A stretch of 64,000 bases of DNA from JADLHS01 sp964561105 (GTDB lineage Bacteria; Verrucomicrobiota; Verrucomicrobiia; Limisphaerales; JADLHS01). The notes below the pieces were generated by a model. The model was given only the letters and a program-made list of their open reading frames with translations, was not told where the DNA came from and searched no databases. Shown here piece by piece: positions 47,701 to 56,700 of the stretch (positions are counted from its first letter, which is position 1; every line of letters begins with the position of its first letter). A program made the translations under genes and the position numbers. The stretch is from NCBI GenBank assembly GCA_964561105.1, contig CAZLOH010000007.1:74690-138689 (forward strand), written 5' to 3'.

Positions 47701-50700
47701 TACAACGTGTTCGATCTGCGCGCCGCCGGGACGGACGGCGTGTTCGACACGCCGGATGACGAGGTTTATCACTTCACCCACCCGACCTACAGCAGCGGCA
47801 CCGCGCTGGACTTCTCCCTCACGGACGGCCCGCTCCAACCCGGGTATTACCGGTTCCTGGTCACCGGCTCGTTCGCAGATTTATTCGGCAACGGCATGAG
47901 CGCGCCGTTCACACAATACTTCACCGTAACCAATGTGGCCGGGTACGTCTTCGAGAACCGTTCCAACAATTCCACCAACACCGCCACTCCGCTGGCTTTG
48001 GTCGAGGATCCGCCTTCCGTGAAATCGGCGGCGGGTCGGGGCAATCTGTCCAGCGGTTCAGACGTGGATTACTGGAGCTACACCGGCACTGCCGGCGATC
48101 GGTTGAAGCTCGCCATCTTCGTTCCGGGTTCACCGGGAGGCAGCCAGTTCTACTACCGGGTCTTCCGTCCGGACGGCACGCAGCTTTTTGATTACTATCC
48201 GTCGTACTATGGCGATGGCGAAACCGGGCCCTACCTTCTGCCGGTTTCCGGCACTTACACCTTGCTGGTGTCTCCCAATTACACGTATCCAGGCGAGTAT
48301 CGTTTCCGACTCACCACCGCCACGCCGCCCGTGCAGATGGAAACCGAACCGGATGACACGATTGCCACCGCCACTTCGTTGACGTTCACCACCGACGGCA
48401 ATGGGTCCTCCGCCAGCATCGTGGGCCGCGTCCGGGTCACCGGAGATCTGGATTACATCAACCTCGGCACGGTCACCAACGGCTCCAGCATCTTCCTGAA
48501 CATCCGCACGCCCGCGAGCAGCGCGCTGTCGCCAATCGTCAGCGTTTACAATGCGCTGGGCGTTTACCAGCCCGAGGCGGTGGGCGGCCGGCCCACGGAC
48601 GGTGTGGCCAACGTGCCCATCACCGCGAGCGGAACCTACTACGCCCTGGTCCGCGCCAGCGGTGGCAGCGCGAGCGGCCTCAACGAGGAATACGTGCTCG
48701 ATGTCAACGTGGTCCCGACCGGCAGCGTCAACTTCCCCAATCTGGTGGTCACCAGTGTGAATCCGCCGACCGGCAGCGGCATCCTCAGCGGTCAGAACAT
48801 CGTTTATGGCTTTGAGGTCGCGAACGTCGGCAGCGTGGCCACCGCAGTCGGAAACTGGGTTGACCGCGCGGTGCTCTCCACCGACACGACGTTGGGCAAC
48901 GGCGACGACATTGCGATGGGCTTCTTCCCGCACAGCGGCGTGCTAAATGTGGCCAATTCCTATTCGGTCACGAACACCTTCAACCTGCCGGACGGCATCT
49001 CGGGTGATTACTATGTCATTGTCCAAACGGATTCCGGCAACGCGGTCAACGAGTACCTGTTCAAGGGCGACAACATCACCGTCTCGAGCAACACCTTCCA
49101 TGTGAATGTGGCGCCATACCCGGATCTGGCCGTCGAAAACCTGGCGGTGGCCGGCCCGGACGGAAACAACGCTTACACGATCTCTTGGAACACGACGAAT
49201 CGCGGCACCGCAACCGCGCCGGCCGGTTTCTATGAACGCTTCACGGTTCGCAATCAGACCACCGGCACCTTGCTGGTGAACCTCGAATCGCAGGTGACGA
49301 ACAGCCTCGCGATCAATGCGGCGCTGCCACGGTTGCAAACCCTGGTAGCCACCAACCCCGGCGTGTACCAGGTGCAGGTAGTCGTTGATAATCGCGATGG
49401 CATCTACGAGTACGGCGGTGGCAGCCATGCGTTCGCCGAGGCGAACAATTCCGCGACCAACGGCTTCCAGATCGTGGCCTACTTCAACCTCACGGTGCAA
49501 AGCAGCCCGCCCGGCGCCGGCGCGCTCACCGGTGGCGGCACCTACACCAGCGGCTCTGCGGCCGTCGTGACCGCCACGCCGATCACCAACACCCTGCCCT
49601 ATCTGTTCGTGAACTGGACGGAAGGCGGCGCGTTCCAGAGCGCCAGTACCAATTATCCGTTCATCGTTTCCCGCGACCGCACACTCACCGCCAACTTCAC
49701 GTTGCCGGCGTTTGCGATTTCCGCGTCGAACAATCCGCCCACGGCGGGCGTGGTCAGCGGGCAAGGCACCTACTTTTACGGCGTCACCAACGTGCTGACG
49801 GCCGCCGCCGGTTTTGGGTATCGCTTCACCAACTGGACGGAGAACGGACTGTTGCTCAGCCAGACCGCCACGCTGACGAACATTGTGCGCAGCAACCGCC
49901 TGTTCGTCGCCAATTACGTGGAAGCCAACACGGCCCACGTCGTGACCACCGCAACTTCGCCCACAAACGTCGCGACGGTGACCGGTGCCGGCACCTACAC
50001 CAATGGCGCCGTGGCCGGCATCAGCGCGCCCGCCGCCGTGACTAATCCGCCGAACATCTACAACTTCAAACAATATCAGTTGAACGGCGCGCCGGCCGGT
50101 GCCAGCCCGAGCTTCAACAAAACCTTCACTACGTTGGATCCCACCAACATGCAATACGTGGCGGTGTATGACACGGTCAGCATCCTGCCGCTGGTCACCA
50201 ACGTCACTCGCAACCTGGCCAGTGTCGTGCCGGCCACGACGAATTTCGTGCTCACGTTCCAGTTCAATCGCAGCATGGACAGCAACTTCCCGCCGTTGGT
50301 AGTGCTGACCAATCCGGCGCCCGCCACGCAGGCCAGTGTCCCGACCGGTGGTGTTTGGAGCCAGACGGCGGTCTCGAACGACACCTTCTCCACGCTTCCC
50401 ATCACATTCGGCCCCGGCATGGACGGAACAAACTTTGTCTGGATTTCCCAGGGCCGGGACCTGGGCGGCAGTTCGCTTGCGTTGACCAATCCGCTCAGTT
50501 TCGTGGTGGATGTGACGCCGCCGGCCAATCCCATGCTGGCGCTGACGGCCTCGAACAGTTCTTCCGCAACGATCAGTTGGTCCGGCTACGCCGCGCCGTC
50601 GGATTTGAGCAGCTTCCGGGTTTATCTGGCCACCAACGGTTTCACCTCGGTGACGGGTTTGACGGCGGTGACTTCACTCGGTGCGGGAGCGCGCAATCAC

Positions 50701-53700
50701 ACGCTGGGCGCGCTGGCACTGGACCGGAATTACTACGCGGCGGTCGCGGCCGTGGATGCCGCCGGCAACAGTTCGCCGAACGTCACCCCGCTGGCGTTCA
50801 ATCTGCCCAGCACCGTGCCGCCGCCGGTGTCCATTCAAGTCAACGCCGTGGGCTCCTCCTCCGCGTTCGTTTCCTGGAACAGCTATAACGCTTCCGGCCT
50901 GCTCGGTTTTGCCGGCTTCCGACTCTACTACGAAACCACCAACTTCAGTTCCGTCGCCGGGCTGGGCGTCCGGCAGGTGTTAAGCACCGGCACCCACTCC
51001 GTGCAGGTGGATGGATTGGACCGCACCCGCACGTATTATTTTGCCGTGGTCGGTTTCAACGTGAACAACGCCCTCAACGCTGCGGTGGCCACGGCATCGT
51101 GGTCTGATCCCTACGCGGGTCAGGTGGCACAGAACACCACGATCGGTGGTGCCGGACAAACCGTGGACATTCTCCAGAGCATCACGGTGGTCAACAACGC
51201 CGTTGTCACCATCCCCGCCGGCACGACTCTGCGCTTCGCGCCGGGGACCGGCTTGACCGTCCAGCAAGGCAGCCTGAACGCCAACGGCACGGCATTGGAC
51301 CCCATCGTCTTTACCTCCAGCAATGACCAAAGCGGCTTCACCGCGAATCCGGGCGACTGGAACGGCATTGTGCTGGGCAGCGGCACCGGCGGCTCGTTAT
51401 TGCGCCATGTGTTCGTCAAATACGGGGCCGGCCTGTCCGTCACCAATGTCTCGCCGACCGTGGATGCCTTCACCGCCGCGTTCAATACACCGGCGGGCTT
51501 GACGCTGGCCGGTTCGGCGGTGTTGAACACCACCAACGCCCTGCTCGTTGTGAACGATGTCGGCGCGCAACAGATTGGCGCCGCGCAACTGAACATCCGC
51601 GATTCCGTCATCAAGAACAACGGCACCAACGCACTCGCCGCGGGCGGCGCCAACCTGGTGGCGAACCAAAACTGGTGGGGCACCGCGGTGCCGGCGGAGA
51701 TTGATGCGCTGCTGCGCGGTGGCGTGGATCACGCGGTCGTGCTGCCCGGCGAACCGTTGCTCACGCCGGCCCTCGGCACCGTCAACAACGTCACGCAGGT
51801 GGGAGGTCAGTCGGTCAATCTCCGGCTGGCGTGCCGCACCGCCGACACGATGCGGTTGAGTGAAGACTCCGCGTTCACGGCGGTGTTCTTCAACACGTTC
51901 AGCAATCTCGCCACCTTCCCGCTGTCGAGCGGCGGTGGCTTGAAGACCATTTTCGCCCAGTTCCGCAGTGTGACGGGCCAGACCAGCGCGCCCGTCTCCA
52001 TCACCGTGAACTACATCACGGCCGGGCCGACCATCACCGGCTTCAGCCTCACCGAAGGTCAGGTGTTGAGCCGCCCGTTGACCGTGACCGGCAGTGCCTC
52101 GGCGCCGTTGGGCATGGCGGCCATCGAACTCTATCTGGACAACGTCGGCGTGGCCACGAATGTCGGCGGCGGCTTCTCGACGCGACTGGACATCCGGAAT
52201 TATGCCATCGGCGTGCATCGCGCTAAACTGCTGGCCCGCGACAACAGCGGCAACGTCGCGACCCGCGAGTTGAACATCACGGTCGCCCCGACGCCACCTC
52301 CCACACCGCAGATTGTTTCCCCGGCCAACGACCTGGTCATCAACACCAATGGCCTGCGCGTCTCGGGCACGGCCGAGCCGTTGGTTCCGATCAGCTTGTT
52401 CCGCTCCGGCTCACTGGCCGGCAGCGTCAACGCGGCTGCAGACGGATCGTTTGTTTTCTCTAGCGTGACGCTGGTGGAGGGCGTGAACCAATTGGTGGCG
52501 CAGGCGTCGGATGTCATCGGAACAGCCAGCTCCGCCGCGCGTCAGGTGACGTTGGATACGGTCGCTCCGGCGCAGTTGATCTTGGAGCCGCCGACTTATC
52601 AGCCGGGAGTCGGACTGACCCTCTCGTGGCATTTCCCGGTGACTGGCAAACAGGCCACCTCCTTCCGCGTGTTCTGGAGCACCGTGCCGATCGCCAACCC
52701 GGCCAGCGCCATCGGCAGCACCCTGCCGCAAATCACCACCACGGCGCTGCTCCAGGGTCTGGCGACCACCAACTTTTATTTCTATGTGGTGGGCTATGAT
52801 GCGATTGGAAACCAAAGCCCGATGTCCGCGCCCGTCACCTTCGCCTACGACGCCGTGCCCCCGGGCTTCAACCTTGGCTTCAACAAGCCCTCGCCGGTGA
52901 GCGTTGGCCCGCTGCATGTGATTCTCACCTCTTCCGAAGCGTTGGGCGCCATGCCGACGCTGACGGTGCAACCCACGGGTTTGGCGCCCAGCCTCGTGAC
53001 GCTGAGCAATACTGCGCTCAATACCTACGAGGCGGACATCAGCATCAGCACGCTGCTGCCGTCCGGCCCGCTCCAGTTCCGGGTCACGGGTGTGGACCTC
53101 GCCGGCAACTCCTTCAACGGCACCCCGGCCGGCCCGTCCATGGTGATTGACGTGACGCCCCCGGCGGGTTGGATCAGCACCAGTGTCGTGCCGCCCGTGC
53201 AGACGACGAACTCGACGAACATCACGGTGAGTTTGGAACTGACTGAAGTGCCGCAAACCGCCACCACACCGGCGTTGAACTTCGCGCCGCCCATTGGAGC
53301 TTCCGTGCCCGTGGTCCTGACCGGTTCCGGCACGAACTGGAGTGGCGGCCTCACCCTCACCCCGGCGATGGGCTCGGGCCTCGGCCATTTCACGCTGACG
53401 GTGCTCGACAACCTGGGCAATATCGGCCACAGCATTCTTTCCGGCAGTGCGCTGGAGCTTTACAACACCGAATTGCCGACGCCGCCGGCCCAGCCGGTGA
53501 ATTTCCAGGCAACGCCGGTGGCGCTGGGCAAGGTGCAGTTGAACTGGAGTCCGGTGCCCAACGCGGAAATGTACCGGGTGTACTCGGAAACGGGAACGAC
53601 CTTCACCGTGCCCACCTTCCTGGTGGCGGACAACGTCCCCACGAACAGTTACCTCGATCTGCCACCGGCGGATGGCTATTACCGTTACGTGGTCACGGCC

Positions 53701-56700
53701 GCGCGGCGCGGGGCCGAGGGGCCGGTTTCGATTGTGCGCGTGGCGCTTTCCGACCGCACCCCGCCAAGCGCTCCGACCAATGTCGTGGCCCAACTGGCCG
53801 CCTCGGGTTTGCAGATCAGTTGGCAGGCTGGTGACGGACCGGCGCCGAACCGCTACAACATTTACCGCAATGGCGCGCTGATCCGCACTGCCACCACGGT
53901 ATCACCCGTGTTTGACAATCCACCTCGCGGCATCCTGAGCTACACCGTCGGTGCGGTGGACGCTCTGGGCAACGAGTCGCTGAGTGTTCCGGTGCAGTTC
54001 CAGATGCTGGTCGGGGCCGTGGCCAATCTCCAGGCGCAGGTGGTGTTCGGGCAGGCGCCGGCTTTGACGTGGACTTCGGCGGATGTGACCGCGATTGGTT
54101 TCAACCTGTATCGCAACGGCATCAAACAAAACAGCCAGGTGTTGAGCAATGCGCTCTTCGCCGATCCCCTGCCCCTCGGGAATGAACCGGTGGTTTACGC
54201 CGTGACCGCCGTTAATTCGACCAACGCGGAAAGCGCGGTGCGGTCGGTCACCGTTTACCCGGTGGACTTGTCGTTCCTCGTAAATTCTGCGGACGGCGTC
54301 ACGTCCGGCCTGCCGGTTTCGAGCTACTTCGACGCATACCAAGCCGGTGTCGCCAACCTCGCCACCACGTCGGCCTTCCCGTTGGGACAGATGGAAGTGC
54401 AACGCACATCCCCCGGCGGCGCGACCTTGAACCTGGTGCAATCCACCGTCACCAACATCAGCATCGGCGGTTCGTACTCCGCCGCGCTCACCCTGCCCTC
54501 CGCCACCAATTCCGCCAGCCAGGCGGTTTTGGTGACTGCCGTCCAGCAGAGCGATGCGGCGGGCGGCACCGTTCGCTATCAAAAATCCTTCGCCTTGGGC
54601 AGCCCGCAGTCACCGGGCGGTATGGTGGAGATCAGCGCGAATCAATTGCCGCTGGCCGGTGGCCTCACGCCTTTCAGCGTGAAAGTTTACAATCGCGGGA
54701 TGTCGCCGATCTATCTGGCAACCACCCGCGCCAACGGATCGCAGCCCGGCGACGTTTACATCTCCGTCAAGAATCCGCAGGGACAGGAAGTGAGCCGCAC
54801 ACCGTTCAACGGCACGCCCACCGGAACCATCTTCTACGGCGACGTGGGCTACCTGGCGATTCCAGGCGGCAGCTCCACGACGTTTACCGTTCCCGGAGTC
54901 TTGGTGCCGGACGCGCTGGCCAGCAACATTGTGACCTTCCAGGCGGTGGTCAGTGCCATCTACGATCGCGGCAGCGCCGCTGGCCAGCAGGCTTCCGGCC
55001 CCTTGTCCGGCAGCATGGAGTCGAGTTTGACTCAAACTCCGTACTACGGGGTCGCGCAGACGGATTTCTCGCTGTATAGCAACGATCAACCAATCATCAT
55101 TACCGGCCAGGCCCGGGATCGAATCACGGACGCGCCGGTGCCCAACGCGACGCTCAAGATCGGCTTTGCCACGCGCGGTTATCGTTGGTACGTCAATGTG
55201 ACCACGGATGGAGCGGGCAATTATTCCTACACCAACCAGGTGACGCCCGGGCTGGCCGGCACGCTCTCCATCTGGGCGGCGCACCCGCTGGTTTTCGACC
55301 AGTTGAATCAAGCGGCGGTGACCATTTACCGCATCTACGCCACGCCGCAAAGTGGCGACATCCGCATGGCCCAGAACAGCACGCTGCCGTTCACGATCTC
55401 GCTGTTCAATCCGGGCGATCAGCCCTTGGCCGGCTTCAATCTGAATTTCCAGGCCTACCAGTACTCGGGCACGAACCAGATCCCGGTCAGCACCCTGCAC
55501 GGCTCATTGTTGAGCGACACGAATTTCGCCATCGGCCCCGGCCAACGCCGGACCATTACCCTGGCCTTGACGGCGGACGTCAACGCGCCCACCAACGCCG
55601 TGGCGGAGTTCACTCTGGCTTCGGCTGAGGGGGCCGCCACCCGGTTCACCGGCTACGCCACGCTCACGCCGGCCATTCCCATCCTGTCCGTGGTGCAGCC
55701 GGACATGGGCTACGTCGAGGTCAGTCTCAACCGCGGTTCGCTGCTGAGCCGCCAGATCGTCGTCGCCAACCGCGGCTTGGAAGCGCTGAAAGGCGTGACC
55801 GTCCAGCCGCCGACCAATGTCACTTGGATGGCGCTCAACCTGCCGACGAATCCGGACGGCACGATCTCATTGCCGGACATCCCGGTCGGCCAGTCCGATG
55901 CCTTCACCGTGGTCTTCAGTCCGCCCACCAACAACATTCTTGGTTTCTACCAGGACAAGCTGACGATCCGCGGCACCAACTCGGCGAGTGTTTTTGATGT
56001 CAACCTCTACGCCCGGGTCACGTCCGCCAACCACGGCGCGGCGCAGTTCTACGCGGACAACATTTTGGGCCAGGACGTGCCCAACGCCACCGTCCGGCTG
56101 CGCAACCTTGATTTGCAAATCGAGTTGCCCCCAGTGCAAACGGACATCAATGGCCTGGTGACCGTCACCAATCTCCAGGAAGGCGACTGGTCGTGGCAGG
56201 TCGGCGCGGCGGGACATTCCGCCAACGTCGGCGTCGTCAACGTGATCGCCGATCAGGTGGTCAATGTGAGCACTCGGCTCAACAAGAGCGTGGTGACGGT
56301 GAACTTCACCGTCGTGCCCGTCCCCTACACGGATCGGTACGAGATTCAACTCGAACAGACATTTGAAACGCACGTGCCGCTGCCCGTGCTGGTGATGACG
56401 CCCAGTTTCAAGGAATTCAAGAATGTGACGCCTGGATTCCAGGCCAGCTACATCGTCACGGTCAAGAACGAGGGTCTGATCCAGATGGAGAATCTGACCA
56501 TCACCGGCGAAACCAAATCATCCTCCAGTTTCACTCCGTTGATCACCTACGTGCCGGTGTTGTTGCCGCAACAAACCATTGAGGTGCCGTTCACGGTCAA
56601 CTACTACGGCACCAACGGCCCGGGCCAGCAGGATGGCAATCCGCTGACGAGCTGTCTGCCCGACCCGAGTTCCATCGGGCAAAACATTCCGGCCTTCATT